Source: an uncultured Eubacteriales bacterium
Lineage (GTDB): Bacteria > Bacillota_I > Bacilli_A > RF39 > UBA660
Direction: 5' to 3'
Assembly: GCA_900320735.1 (NCBI GenBank)
Contig: ONTJ01000009.1
Location: 1-32,064, forward strand
Length of the DNA stretch: 32,064 nucleotides
This document shows positions 7,365 through 16,250 of this stretch, piece after piece. Position 1 is the stretch's first letter. Every line of letters starts with the position of its first letter. The notes under the pieces were generated by a model. The model saw only the letters and a program-made list of their open reading frames with translations, did no database searches and was not told where the DNA came from. The translations under genes and the position numbers were made by a program.

Positions 7365-10175
7365 ATGGACAATATAATAATTAGAGGTGCTAGAGAAAAT
7401 AATTTAAAAAATATAGATATAGATTTACCAAAAAATAAACTCATTGTAATGACTGGTGTATCGGGTTCAGGTAAATCTTCTTTGGCGTTCGACACTATAT
7501 ATGCAGAAGGTCAACGAAGATACGTAGAAAGTCTAAGCAGCTATGCAAGACAATTTTTAGGAATAGCTGAAAAACCTGATGTTGATTTAATTGAAGGATT
7601 ATCTCCAGCGATTAGTATTGACCAAAAAACAACAAATAGAAATCCTAGAAGTACCGTTGGAACTGTTACTGAAATATATGATTATCTAAGATTGTTATTT
7701 GCTAGAGTGGGAATTCCTTATTGTCCTAATCATCATATACCAATAACAAGCCAATCTATTGAAGAGATGACAAACAAAATATTAAAATTAGATCCAAATA
7801 CTAAGATAATGATATTATCACCTATGGTTGAAGGTGAAAAAGGTACGCACATAGATTTGCTTGATAAACTTAGAAAAGATGGATATTCCAGAGTAAAAAT
7901 AAATGGTGAAGTTAAAGATTTATCCGAAGATATAATCTTAGAAAAAAATAAAAAAGACAATATATCTGTTGTGGTCGATAGGTTAATAATTAAAGAGGAT
8001 ATTAGAAGTAGGTTATATGAATCACTTGAGACAGCATCTAAGCTTTCAAATGGAAAAATAATCGTAGATGTAATTGGAGGAGAAGAAATAATATTATCTG
8101 AAAATTTTGCATGTCCTTATTGTAATTACTCATTAAAAGAATTAGAACCTAGAATATTCTCTTTTAATGCACCATATGGCGCATGCCCTGAATGTAAGGG
8201 GTTAGGATTTCACCTTAGGATAGATGAAGATTTACTTATTCCTGATAAAAGTAAATCGTTAAATGAAAATGCGATTGCACCACTTAAAAATATGGAAGAT
8301 ACAAATATATATATTAGAAAACTTGAAATAGTATGTAAAAAATATAAAATAGATATGAGTAAGCCTATAGAAAAATTAAAACGATGCGAACTAGATATTA
8401 TATTATATGGATCTCCTGAAGAGATAAGATTTCAATTTAGTACAAAAAATGGTCATCCATATGACAAAACAGAATATTACGAGGGAATATCTAATTTGTT
8501 CGAAAGAAGATATAGAGAAACAACTAGTACTATTATAAGGCAATGGTTAGAAGGGTACATGGTTGAACAAGAATGTTCGGTATGCCATGGTGCAAGACTT
8601 AATGAAAGTGTACTTAATATATTTATAGATGATAAAAATATTTATGACGTATGTAATTTAAGTATAAAAAAACTATATGAATTTATAAGTAATTTGAAAT
8701 TAACACAAGAAGAGAAAAAAATAACAGAGATAATAATAAAGGATATAAAAGATAGATTATCATTTTTAATAAATGTAGGGTTAGAATATCTTACACTTAA
8801 TAGAAGTGCATCTACGTTATCAGGTGGTGAAAGTCAAAGAATAAGGCTTGCAACTCAAATAGGTTCTAGGCTAACAGGTATTTTATATGTACTAGATGAA
8901 CCAAGCATAGGTCTTCACCAAAAAGACAATGAAAAATTAATAAATTCACTAAAAGAAATGAGAGATTTAGGTAATACACTAGTGGTTGTGGAACATGATA
9001 CTGATACAATGTTAGAAGCAGATTATTTAGTAGATATAGGTCCAGTTGCGGGATTAAACGGGGGATATGTAGTTGCAAAAGGTACACCTAAAGAAGTAAT
9101 GGAAAATGAAAATAGTATTACAGGTAAATATTTATCTGGAAAAGAAAAAATAGAAGTGCCTAAAAAAGGAAGAAAAGGAAATGGACTATATTTACAAGTA
9201 AAAGGTGCTAAAGAAAATAATCTAAAAAACATAGATGTAAAATTTCCACTTGGAAAGTTTATTTGTGTAACAGGTGTATCAGGTTCTGGTAAGTCTTCAC
9301 TAGTTAATCAAATAGTATATAAAGTAATTAAAAATAAATTATATAAATCTAAAGAAAAACCAGGTAAATATAAAGAGATGATAGGAACTGATAATATAGA
9401 TAAAGTTATAGATATATCTCAAGAACCAATTGGTAAGACACCAAGAAGTAATCCAGCTACTTACACAGGAGTATTTGATGATATTAGAGATGTATTTGCA
9501 AATACAAAAGAAGCAAAGATAAGAGGTTATGATAAAGGCAGATTTTCATTCAACGTAAAAGGTGGTAGATGTGAAGCTTGCTGGGGAGATGGTGTTAAGA
9601 AAATAGAAATGCATTTTTTACCTGATGTATATGTTCCTTGTGAAATATGTCACGGTACAAGATATAATAGTGAAACTTTAGGAATTAAATTCAAAGGTAA
9701 AAATATAAGTGAAGTACTTGATATGACCGTAGAAGAAGCACTTATCTTCTTTGAAAATATACCAAAAGTAAAAAGAAAATTAGAAGTTATGATGGAAGTA
9801 GGCCTTAGTTATATAAAACTTGGTCAAAGTGCAACTACACTATCAGGTGGAGAGGCATCAAGAGTTAAACTTGCTAAAGAATTACAAAAAAAACCTACAG
9901 GTAAGAGTTTATTTATATTAGATGAACCAACTACTGGACTTCATACACATGATATTAAAAAATTAGTTAAAATACTTGATAAAATAGTAGATAATGGCGA
10001 CACTGTAATTGTAATTGAACATAATTTGGATGTAATAAAATGTGCAGATCATATTATTGACTTAGGTCCAGATGGTGGAGATGGTGGTGGTAGTATCATC
10101 GCTAGTGGTACACCAGAAGCAATTGCAAAAAATAAGAATAGTTATACTGGAGAGTATCTAAGGAGGTATTTGTAG
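7365..10175 (+). CDS. uvrA: Excinuclease ABC subunit A
   Basis: UvrA is the dimeric ABC-type ATPase that first senses bulky DNA lesions and loads UvrB. The 936-residue length is normal. Visible features: first Walker A GVSGSGKS (residues 31-38), a CPYC...CPEC zinc module, first ABC signature LSGGESQRIRLA with Walker B VLDEPSIGLH, second Walker A GVSGSGKS near the middle, a second zinc module (CEAC...CEIC), second signature LSGGEASRVKLAKEL and Walker B ILDEPTTGLH. Both ATP sites and both zinc sites look intact. The ribosome site of the following gene is embedded in its last codons. Confidence 0.98.
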   Translation: MDNIIIRGARENNLKNIDIDLPKNKLIVMTGVSGSGKSSLAFDTIYAEGQRRYVESLSSYARQFLGIAEKPDVDLIEGLSPAISIDQKTTNRNPRSTVGTVTEIYDYLRLLFARVGIPYCPNHHIPITSQSIEEMTNKILKLDPNTKIMILSPMVEGEKGTHIDLLDKLRKDGYSRVKINGEVKDLSEDIILEKNKKDNISVVVDRLIIKEDIRSRLYESLETASKLSNGKIIVDVIGGEEIILSENFACPYCNYSLKELEPRIFSFNAPYGACPECKGLGFHLRIDEDLLIPDKSKSLNENAIAPLKNMEDTNIYIRKLEIVCKKYKIDMSKPIEKLKRCELDIILYGSPEEIRFQFSTKNGHPYDKTEYYEGISNLFERRYRETTSTIIRQWLEGYMVEQECSVCHGARLNESVLNIFIDDKNIYDVCNLSIKKLYEFISNLKLTQEEKKITEIIIKDIKDRLSFLINVGLEYLTLNRSASTLSGGESQRIRLATQIGSRLTGILYVLDEPSIGLHQKDNEKLINSLKEMRDLGNTLVVVEHDTDTMLEADYLVDIGPVAGLNGGYVVAKGTPKEVMENENSITGKYLSGKEKIEVPKKGRKGNGLYLQVKGAKENNLKNIDVKFPLGKFICVTGVSGSGKSSLVNQIVYKVIKNKLYKSKEKPGKYKEMIGTDNIDKVIDISQEPIGKTPRSNPATYTGVFDDIRDVFANTKEAKIRGYDKGRFSFNVKGGRCEACWGDGVKKIEMHFLPDVYVPCEICHGTRYNSETLGIKFKGKNISEVLDMTVEEALIFFENIPKVKRKLEVMMEVGLSYIKLGQSATTLSGGEASRVKLAKELQKKPTGKSLFILDEPTTGLHTHDIKKLVKILDKIVDNGDTVIVIEHNLDVIKCADHIIDLGPDGGDGGGSIIASGTPEAIAKNKNSYTGEYLRRYL

Positions 10176-10176
10176 T

Positions 10177-10698
10177 ATGGATGGTTATGAACAAAAATGT
10201 AATGAAAACATGATAATTGGCTACAAATTATTTAATAAAGATTTTACTAACAGATATGGCATGAAATTTGAAATTGGACAAAAATATATAAAAGAAGGAA
10301 ATGTAAGATTTGGGGTACATGGTAGTGGATTTCATTTTTGTAAAAATTTCGAAGATACTTTTAGATATTTTGATTCAAGTGAAGGGTTCATTTTAGCTCA
10401 AGTAATTGGATCTGGCGATATTGTAGAATATAATGACGATTATTATGAATTTTATGACATGTATGCATCCTCTGAGTTGACTATAATAAAAATAATAAGT
10501 AGAGAAGAAATTATGGAAATGGCAAAAGATATATGCAACATAGAATATAAAATAAGAAGATTTATTCAATTGTTCCATATGACAGACGATGAGGAAAAAC
10601 AATTAATAAAAGTAAATCCATCATTAGAAGATACCATAAATTTATATAAATCTTACAAAAAAGAGTATATTCTCAACAAAAAATATAGAAAAATGTGA
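10177..10698 (+). CDS. DUF7666-like protein downstream of uvrA
   Basis: A 173-residue soluble protein resembling the DUF7666 domain: GYKLFNKDFTNRYGMKFEIG, then a GSGFHFCKN segment and a later acidic strand pair. The family is of unknown function and is often seen in mobile or phage-rich regions; I make the match from memory of the KxFxxD...GFHxC pattern, so it needs a profile search. It starts one base after the uvrA stop, using AGGAGG at 10161-10166 inside uvrA, and ends with TGA. A very strong terminator follows 43 bases later. The C-terminal half is helical and Lys-rich. Function cannot be assigned. Confidence 0.7.
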   Translation: MDGYEQKCNENMIIGYKLFNKDFTNRYGMKFEIGQKYIKEGNVRFGVHGSGFHFCKNFEDTFRYFDSSEGFILAQVIGSGDIVEYNDDYYEFYDMYASSELTIIKIISREEIMEMAKDICNIEYKIRRFIQLFHMTDDEEKQLIKVNPSLEDTINLYKSYKKEYILNKKYRKM

Positions 10699-10740
10699 AC
10701 ACCAGAGAAGATTGTACGAAACATATAGAAAAAACTTTAT

Positions 10741-10780
10741 AAAAATAGGAAGATATTTTAGTAAATATCTTCCTATTTTT
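10741..10780 (+). terminator. Strong intrinsic terminator after uvrA unit
   Basis: A perfect 18-bp stem: left arm 10741-10758 and right arm 10763-10780 around loop TAGT, core AGGAAGATATTT / AAATATCTTCCT. It is the longest perfect hairpin in the window. Confidence 0.92.
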
Positions 10781-10789
10781 ATATGTTTC

Positions 10790-10798
10790 TGATATAAT
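10790..10798 (+). promoter_or_regulatory. Extended -10 promoter of the holin-like/lgt/whiA operon
   Basis: TGATATAAT, matching the extended -10 exactly; the region 17 bp upstream (TTCCTA) lies inside the preceding terminator and is a poor -35. AGAAAGGA at 10804-10811 is the ribosome site. Confidence 0.6.
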
Positions 10799-10820
10799 TT
10801 AGTAGAAAGGAATAAAAAAT

Positions 10821-11237
10821 ATGAAATATATTACAAAAGAAAAAAATGAATATAGATTAAATAAAGTATTGGACTCAATCTTATATATAACAGGATATAC
10901 AATAGTACTATTTTTAGTAGATTATATTTTTAATTCATTTGATATAGATAATTACTGGTACTTTCTCTTAACAGTATTAATAATATATGTATTAAACAAA
11001 ACAATAAAACCAATAATAGTACGATTGACACTTCCTATTACAGCAATTACATTTGGTTTATTTTACCCATTCATTAATTTCTTTATATTAAAATTTGTTG
11101 ATTTTTTACTTGGAACACATTTTCAGATATATGGCTTTTGGAGTGCTCTTTTAATATCAATTGTAATAAGTGTAATGAATTTTTTTGTAGATAATATGAT
11201 AATTAAACCTATTATAAGGAGGTGCGATAATGAATAG
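10821..11237 (+). CDS. Phage holin family 4 / YvlD-like membrane protein
   Basis: A 138-residue membrane protein with four hydrophobic helices (about residues 20-37, 46-60, 70-95 and 105-125). The segment TIKPIIVRLTLPITAITFGL and the following GFWSALLISIVIS match the Phage_holin_4_2 (YvlD) family pattern of N-x-x-I-x-P-x-x-x-x-L-T-L-P. Despite the name these are chromosomal membrane proteins of unclear role, not lysis holins. It shares an 8-base overlap with lgt, whose AAGGAGGTG sits in its last codons, so it is the first gene of the lgt-whiA operon and may be coupled to membrane/lipoprotein functions. Confidence 0.82.
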   Translation: MKYITKEKNEYRLNKVLDSILYITGYTIVLFLVDYIFNSFDIDNYWYFLLTVLIIYVLNKTIKPIIVRLTLPITAITFGLFYPFINFFILKFVDFLLGTHFQIYGFWSALLISIVISVMNFFVDNMIIKPIIRRCDNE

Positions 11238-12009
11238 AGTTGCATTTACTATATTTAATTTTAACGTTTATTATTACTCATTATGTATTTTATGTGGCGT
11301 GATAGTCGCATATACTCTCATTAGATATGAAGTAAGAAAACATAGAATTAATAAAAATTTAATATCCGATTTAATGTTTTACACATTATTAATTGGAATA
11401 TTAGGCGCTAGGATTTATTATGTTTTATTTAATTTAGATTACTATTTGATGCATAAAAGTGAGATATTTATGATACACAATGGTGGACTTGCTATACATG
11501 GTGGAATAATATTTGGATTAATCTTTTCTTACTTATATTGTAAGAAAAAAGAAATTAATTATTTAAGGTTTTTAGATATATGTGCACCTGCATTAATGCT
11601 TGCACAAGCAATAGGAAGATGGGGTAATTTCTTTAATAGTGAAGCACATGGTAGTATTACAACATTAGTTAAGTTAAAAGAATTACACATACCTGATTTT
11701 ATAATTAATGGCATGTATATAGATGGTAATTATTACTACCCAACATTCTTTTTTGAAAGTATATGGTGCGTAATTGGGTTTATAATAATAATGCTATTAA
11801 GAAAAAATAAAAATATAAAGTTAGGAACACAAATTGGCTTTTACTTTATATTTTATGGAATAGGTAGATTCTTTATTGAAAATATTAGAACAGATAGTCT
11901 AATGCTTTTAAATTTAAAGGTCGCAATGATAATATCAGTAATTGGAATAATATTTGGAATAATTTTATTGGTGTTTTCTAGACGACAAGAAAGATATTAT
12001 AGGGAGTAA
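11230..12009 (+). CDS. lgt: Prolipoprotein diacylglyceryl transferase
   Basis: Lgt transfers diacylglycerol from phosphatidylglycerol to the lipobox cysteine of prolipoproteins, the first step of lipoprotein maturation at the membrane. The 259-residue protein has the seven-helix layout, the HGG motif (LAIHGGIIFG), the signature GRWGNFFNSEAHG, which holds the essential Arg, Asn and Glu, and the late motif GRFFIENIRTDS. The ATG has AAGGAGGTG upstream and overlaps the holin-like gene. It is followed 6 bases later by whiA. Confidence 0.96.
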   Translation: MNRVAFTIFNFNVYYYSLCILCGVIVAYTLIRYEVRKHRINKNLISDLMFYTLLIGILGARIYYVLFNLDYYLMHKSEIFMIHNGGLAIHGGIIFGLIFSYLYCKKKEINYLRFLDICAPALMLAQAIGRWGNFFNSEAHGSITTLVKLKELHIPDFIINGMYIDGNYYYPTFFFESIWCVIGFIIIMLLRKNKNIKLGTQIGFYFIFYGIGRFFIENIRTDSLMLLNLKVAMIISVIGIIFGIILLVFSRRQERYYRE

Positions 12010-12015
12010 GATAGT

Positions 12016-12951
12016 ATGACTTTTTCGGGTAAAATAAAAAAAACAATATCAGCTTTAGATGAATCAAAACTAGAATATATATCTGAATTATCAGGTATAT
12101 TATTAACAAATGCTGATATAAAATTATATGCTATTAGAGTACAAACAGAAAATGTTAATACTGCAAATAGAATATTTAAAATAGTAAAAAATATATATGG
12201 AGTGACATCAAATATAATCATTAAGAAAAACTATAATTTTAAGAAAAATGAATTATATATAATTGAAATAAAAAAAGATGTTCCTAAAATAATTAAAGAC
12301 CTAGGATTATTAAATGAAAAAGGTTTTCATTTATTGAATGTTCCAAGTGAATTTATCATATCTGATGATGAACTAAAAAAAGCTTTTATACGAGGTTGCT
12401 TCTTAATAAGTGGAAGTGTGAATGACCCAAAAACATCAAGATATCATTTAGAAATATTAATAAATAATTTAGAATTTACTAATTTCTTATGCAATTTATT
12501 GAATGAATATAATTTAAATGCAAAAATACATAGAAGAAAAAAAGGATATATGATATACATTAAGGAATCAGAAAAAATAAGTGAATTTCTAACAATAATA
12601 AAAGCATATGATGAAGTTCTGTATTTTGAAGATATAAGGACATATAGAGAAAAAATAAATATGAATAATAGACTTAATAATTGTGAACAAGCAAATGTGG
12701 AAAAGAGTATGAAATCTGCTCAATCACAAATAGAAGATATCAAGTATCTAAAAGAGATAGATGCATATGAATTACTTGATGAAAAGGTAAGAGAAGTAGC
12801 AGAATACAGAATAAAATATCCAGAAAGTTCCTTAATTGAATTAAGTGAAATAATTAGTGTTGAAACAAATAATAAAGTAACTAAATCATGTATAAATCAT
12901 AGACTTAGAAAAATAAAAGAACTTGCTGATAAAGCAAGAAATAAGGATTAA
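12016..12951 (+). CDS. whiA: DNA-binding protein WhiA
   Basis: WhiA binds DNA and, in Gram-positive bacteria, affects cell division and chromosome segregation (in Streptomyces it controls sporulation division). The 311-residue length fits. The N-terminal part is the degenerate LAGLIDADG homing-endonuclease-like fold (FIRGCFLISGSVNDP near residue 125), and the C-terminal helix-turn-helix is marked by SLIELSEIIS...VTKSCINHRLRKIKELA. In Bacillus it lies with yvcJ-yvcK; here it follows lgt. Its TAA is interlocked with the stop of the convergent RNHCP gene. Confidence 0.93.
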   Translation: MTFSGKIKKTISALDESKLEYISELSGILLTNADIKLYAIRVQTENVNTANRIFKIVKNIYGVTSNIIIKKNYNFKKNELYIIEIKKDVPKIIKDLGLLNEKGFHLLNVPSEFIISDDELKKAFIRGCFLISGSVNDPKTSRYHLEILINNLEFTNFLCNLLNEYNLNAKIHRRKKGYMIYIKESEKISEFLTIIKAYDEVLYFEDIRTYREKINMNNRLNNCEQANVEKSMKSAQSQIEDIKYLKEIDAYELLDEKVREVAEYRIKYPESSLIELSEIISVETNNKVTKSCINHRLRKIKELADKARNKD

Positions 12952-13250
12952 TCTATTTTAGAAAGTTCAATAATTATATCAAAATTATCATCAATGGCCA
13001 TAATATTTTTATGAATCATTTTACATTTTTGACACTTATAAATAATTTTATAGGTGTTTTTAAATTTCTCTATTCCAATTGGTTTAAGTAAACCCTGACA
13101 CGTATTTGATCTATCCCCAGGATTTATATCAACGTGCTTAGAATATAAACAATAATTACAATGATCTCTCGCACTATATAAAAGAGGTTTAACCTCATTT
13201 TTACAATGTTCACAAATAAATGGTTCATCAATCATATTAAATTTTTTCAT
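12948..13250 (-). CDS. RNHCP domain zinc protein
   Basis: A 100-residue cysteine-rich protein of the RNHCP family. It shows C13-x2-C16, the signature YSARDHCNYCLYSKHVD, INPGDR, CQGLLKPI, and a C-terminal pair C-x2-C (YKCQKC). The conserved cysteines and histidines suggest two zinc sites; the molecular role is unknown and often guessed to involve RNA. The ATG is preceded by GGTGA. The stop overlaps the whiA stop without a visible terminator between the convergent genes. A divergent 45-residue gene lies upstream. Confidence 0.88.
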   Translation of the reverse strand: MKKFNMIDEPFICEHCKNEVKPLLYSARDHCNYCLYSKHVDINPGDRSNTCQGLLKPIGIEKFKNTYKIIYKCQKCKMIHKNIMAIDDNFDIIIELSKID

Positions 13251-13290
13251 AAAATCACCTATAAATAATATATCATATTTTTAAAATAAA

Positions 13291-13299
13291 TGTTATAAT
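13291..13299 (+). promoter_or_regulatory. Extended -10 promoter of the 45-residue gene
   Basis: TGTTATAAT, with AGGAGG at 13309-13314 about 8 bases before the ATG. On the minus strand TGATATATT (13275-13267) is a likely -10 for the divergent RNHCP gene. Confidence 0.6.
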
Positions 13300-13322
13300 T
13301 ATAATAACAGGAGGATTGTAGT

Positions 13323-13460
13323 ATGGCATGTGATAAAAATAAAAAAACTGAATATGAAGTAATATATAAGAGTAATGATGAAGGATATACAAATATAATA
13401 CTATTATCAATTGCGTTAGTGGTTATTGCAGTAATTATATTTTTAGTAGCGAGAATATAA
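13323..13460 (+). CDS. Small tail-anchored single-TM protein, 45 aa
   Basis: A short gene with a full expression cassette: extended -10, AGGAGG, ATG, and a terminator right after the TAA. The product begins with a charged, Lys-rich segment (MACDKNKKTEYEV), has a loop, and ends in a 20-residue hydrophobic helix (NIILLSIALVVIAVIIFLVA) plus a final Arg-Ile, so it should be a C-terminal tail anchor with the N-terminus in the cytoplasm. No family recognised. It sits between two minus-strand genes and is monocistronic. Confidence 0.75.
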   Translation: MACDKNKKTEYEVIYKSNDEGYTNIILLSIALVVIAVIIFLVARI

Positions 13461-13487
13461 AAATATCATTTTAAATGATATTTTTTT
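13459..13487 (+). terminator. Bidirectional terminator after the 45-aa gene
   Basis: Arms AAATATCATT (13461-13470) and AATGATATTT (13474-13483), extended by A/T pairs on both sides and followed by T residues. The convergent phospholipase-family gene ends inside it. Confidence 0.8.
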
Positions 13488-14457
13488 AATATTCAAAGTA
13501 TTTATTTTTTGTTTTATCATCACAACTTTTTCCACTGGAAAAAGATAAATTCAAAAATATTTTATCCAAGTTTTTAAGTGGATAATTACTATATAGTATT
13601 TTGTTAACATTATTTATTATATCAAGTGCCATATCAATCGCATTATTATATAGATCAATAAAGGAATAATTATAAGTCTCATTTTTATATCTAGGATGGC
13701 ACCATTTTTTATGATCTAAATTTAAATAATCTAAATTTAAATCAATATCATATGCATAGCTAATTGGAGCCATTTTTTTACATTTTTTAGGAGTTATTCT
13801 ATCAAATAATCTGTATATAGTCTTTTTTATTTTAAATGGATCATATCTAAGTATCCTATATGAAGTTTTCATGTTCAAAATTCCTTCTTTAAAATAAATA
13901 GAAATATGATCAAAATTATATGTTTTTTTATAAACGTTGTCTATCAAATTAGATAATTCCTTTGATATTTTTGTATTAAAACAAAATTTATGTATCTTAA
14001 ATTTATTTGGTGATAAATTTTCTCTTTTATATATCATATATGCATCAATATAACTTTCTAAATCACTATGTTTTGAATTATATTTATATGTTTTTTTATC
14101 ATCTTTTTTGAATATACCTGTTTTGTATGTGACATAAGGGTGTACTGTTGAGTCAAGCGCATAATGACATATGTATCCATATAGAAATGACATTATTTCA
14201 TAATTGCATTCAAGATTATTTTCCTTTATGTAAGTAACAATATTTTTAAAGAAATCTCTGGTATTATTTTTATGCATGTAACTACCAATTTTTTTTGTTT
14301 TATGATTTATAAAATTAAAAGTAAAGAAAAATATATCGTGACCTTGTGCATATGTTTTTAAATTTTCTTTATAATCTTTTAAATTTTCTTTTGTTTTATT
14401 ATCTAATCTATTGTATAAATCCTCAGCAAAATAAGCATGAGTAATTGTTCCTGCCAT
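13486..14457 (-). CDS. Zinc-dependent phospholipase C family protein
   Basis: A 323-residue protein of the PF00882 family. Conserved metal-ligand patterns are present: THAYFAEDL near the N-terminus, AQGHDIFFF, GYICHYALDSTVHPYV and KHSDLESYID, all containing the histidines and aspartates expected to bind zinc. There is no signal peptide, so unlike secreted clostridial phospholipase C it looks cytoplasmic; the actual substrate of this short bacterial subgroup is not known. The last 30 residues are Lys/Ser-rich and not conserved. It is divergent from parA and convergent with the 45-residue gene. GGTGAG lies 5 bases before the ATG, and a TGATATAAT extended -10 (14481-14473) precedes it. Confidence 0.87.
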   Translation of the reverse strand: MAGTITHAYFAEDLYNRLDNKTKENLKDYKENLKTYAQGHDIFFFTFNFINHKTKKIGSYMHKNNTRDFFKNIVTYIKENNLECNYEIMSFLYGYICHYALDSTVHPYVTYKTGIFKKDDKKTYKYNSKHSDLESYIDAYMIYKRENLSPNKFKIHKFCFNTKISKELSNLIDNVYKKTYNFDHISIYFKEGILNMKTSYRILRYDPFKIKKTIYRLFDRITPKKCKKMAPISYAYDIDLNLDYLNLDHKKWCHPRYKNETYNYSFIDLYNNAIDMALDIINNVNKILYSNYPLKNLDKIFLNLSFSSGKSCDDKTKNKYFEY

Positions 14458-14472
14458 GATCTCACCAATAAA

Positions 14473-14481
14473 ATTATATCA
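14473..14481 (-). promoter_or_regulatory. Extended -10 promoter of the phospholipase-family gene
   Basis: Reading the minus strand, TGATATAAT occupies 14481-14473; the transcript would start about 10 bases before the coding region's GGTGAG site. No strong -35 is seen. Confidence 0.55.
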
Positions 14482-14529
14482 TCAAAATAAAAAAATATTA
14501 TAATATTTTCTTTTTTTTAATCTAAACCA

Positions 14530-14558
14530 TTTAAAAAAAATGTATTTTCTGATAAAAT
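14530..14558 (+). promoter_or_regulatory. Candidate parA operon promoter
   Basis: TTTAAA (14530-14535), 17 bp, TAAAAT (14553-14558) preceded by TG. A TATAAT at 14558-14563 is an alternative -10 without a -35. AGGAAG at 14581-14586 is the ribosome site. Confidence 0.45.
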
Positions 14559-14593
14559 ATAATGTAGCAATTAAATAGTTAGGAAGTGGTTTG

Positions 14594-15376
14594 ATGGGTA
14601 AAATTATTTCATTAGTAAATCAAAAAGGTGGGGTAGGAAAAACAACAACTAGCATAAATTTAGCGGCATCTTTAGGGATTTTAGGCAAACGAGTATTACT
14701 TGTAGATTTAGACCCACAAGGCAATTCTACAACAGGTCTTGGAATCGAAAAAGGTGATTTAAAAGCGAGCATATATGAGGCACTAAATTTATCTGTTACA
14801 CCATTAGAATCAGTTAGAAAAACAAAATTCAAAAATTTAGATATAATGCCATCAACAATAACACTTGCCGGTATTGAAGTTGAATTTTTAGATAAGGCTA
14901 AAGAAGATCCTACATTTGTAAGAAGTGCGCAGCTTAAACGAGTATTAGGTGAGGTAAGGGATAACTATGATTACATATTAATCGATTGTCCACCATCACT
15001 AACAGTTTTAACAATAAATGCTTTAACAGCAAGCGATTCTGTACTTATACCAGTTCAATGCGAATATTTTGCGCTTGAAGGAATAATGCAACTACTTAAT
15101 ACAATTAAACAAGCAAGAAAAGGATTGAATCCAACACTTGATATTGAGGGTGTTGTACTTACTATGCTAGATTCAAGAACTAATTTAGGACTTGAAGTAG
15201 TAGAAAATGTAAGAGGATTTTTTAGAGAAAAAGTATATGATACAATTATACCAAGATTAATTAGATTAACAGAGGCTCCTTCTCATGGAAAACCTATTGC
15301 AAACTATGATCCAAATAGTAGAGGGACTGAAGCATATATTAATTTAGCAAAGGAGGTTATTGCTAGAAATGAGTAA
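14594..15376 (+). CDS. parA: Chromosome-partitioning ATPase ParA/Soj
   Basis: ParA-type ATPase that cooperates with ParB at parS sites in origin segregation and, in Bacillus, regulates DnaA. The deviant Walker A motif KGGVGKTT spans residues 11-18, followed by the switch DLDPQGN and the Walker B-like DYILIDCPPS. I chose the ATG at 14594 (260 aa) over TTG at 14591, because the AGGAAG site is then better placed. It overlaps parB by 8 bases and starts a run of five same-strand genes. The length and the parB partner next to a replication gene cluster fit a chromosomal Soj rather than a plasmid ParA. Confidence 0.96.
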   Translation: MGKIISLVNQKGGVGKTTTSINLAASLGILGKRVLLVDLDPQGNSTTGLGIEKGDLKASIYEALNLSVTPLESVRKTKFKNLDIMPSTITLAGIEVEFLDKAKEDPTFVRSAQLKRVLGEVRDNYDYILIDCPPSLTVLTINALTASDSVLIPVQCEYFALEGIMQLLNTIKQARKGLNPTLDIEGVVLTMLDSRTNLGLEVVENVRGFFREKVYDTIIPRLIRLTEAPSHGKPIANYDPNSRGTEAYINLAKEVIARNE

Positions 15377-16241
15377 AGCATTAGGAAAAGGATTAGAACA
15401 ATTATTTAATGAAGACGTTGCCAGCTTTGAGGAATTTGAAAATAGAGTTATAGAAGAAGCTAAAAATAATGACTCAATTGTGCAAATTTCTTTATCGGAA
15501 TTAAGAGCAAATCCTTATCAACCAAGAAAGAATTTTGATGAAGAGGCACTTAATGAACTTGCAGCGTCAATTAAGGAACATGGTGTATTTCAACCAATTA
15601 TCGTTAAAAAAAGTGTTAAAGGGTATGAAATAATAGCAGGTGAAAGAAGATTTAGAGCTTCTAAATTAGCAGGGCTTACAACAATCCCAGCAATAATTAA
15701 AGATTTTTCTGATGAAGAGATGATGCAAATTGCACTTCTTGAAAATTTACAAAGGGAAAATTTGACTGCAATAGAAGAAGCAAAAGCATATAAATCAATA
15801 ATAGAATCAATGAATATTACACAAGATGAACTAGCTAAAAAAGTAGGAAAAAGTAGAAGTCATATTACTAATATATTAGGTCTTTTAAAGCTTCCTACAT
15901 CTGTTCAAGATATGGTTTTATTCAATAAAATATCAATGGGGCACGCAAGAGTACTTAGTAAATTAGATGATGCAGAAAAACAAGAAGAATTAGCACAAAA
16001 GGTATTAGACGAAGATTTAAGTGTAAGGAATTTAGAAAGTTTAATATATGATAATAATACAACAAAGAAAGCAAAAGCTAAAATACAAGACGATAGTGAA
16101 TATAAATATATCGAAAATTATTTAAAAGAAAAATTAGGAACAACTGTAAAGATTTCTAATAATAAGATTAATATTAAATTTTCATCAGTACACGATTTAA
16201 ATAGAATATTAGAAATTATGAATATTAATATTGATGAATAG
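15369..16241 (+). CDS. parB: Chromosome-partitioning protein ParB/Spo0J
   Basis: CTP-dependent clamp that loads at parS sites and spreads to organise the origin region. The 290-residue protein has the N-terminal tail MSKALGKGLEQLF that contacts ParA, the ParB/Srx-type CTPase core (NPYQPRKNFDEEALNELAASI, then GERRFRA), the helix-turn-helix (TQDELAKKVGKSRSHITNIL) and a C-terminal dimer domain. ATG at 15369 preferred over TTG at 15360: family members begin MxKxLGKGL, although the AGGAGG at 15351-15356 is nearer the TTG. No consensus parS is visible in the window. Confidence 0.95.
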   Translation: MSKALGKGLEQLFNEDVASFEEFENRVIEEAKNNDSIVQISLSELRANPYQPRKNFDEEALNELAASIKEHGVFQPIIVKKSVKGYEIIAGERRFRASKLAGLTTIPAIIKDFSDEEMMQIALLENLQRENLTAIEEAKAYKSIIESMNITQDELAKKVGKSRSHITNILGLLKLPTSVQDMVLFNKISMGHARVLSKLDDAEKQEELAQKVLDEDLSVRNLESLIYDNNTTKKAKAKIQDDSEYKYIENYLKEKLGTTVKISNNKINIKFSSVHDLNRILEIMNINIDE

Positions 16242-16250
16242 GGTGAAAAT

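Noticed and set aside
10821-11237. Holin-like gene as evidence of a prophage
   Set aside because: The YvlD/holin-4 family is mostly chromosomal and this gene is fused by overlap to lgt and whiA; no other phage gene is nearby.
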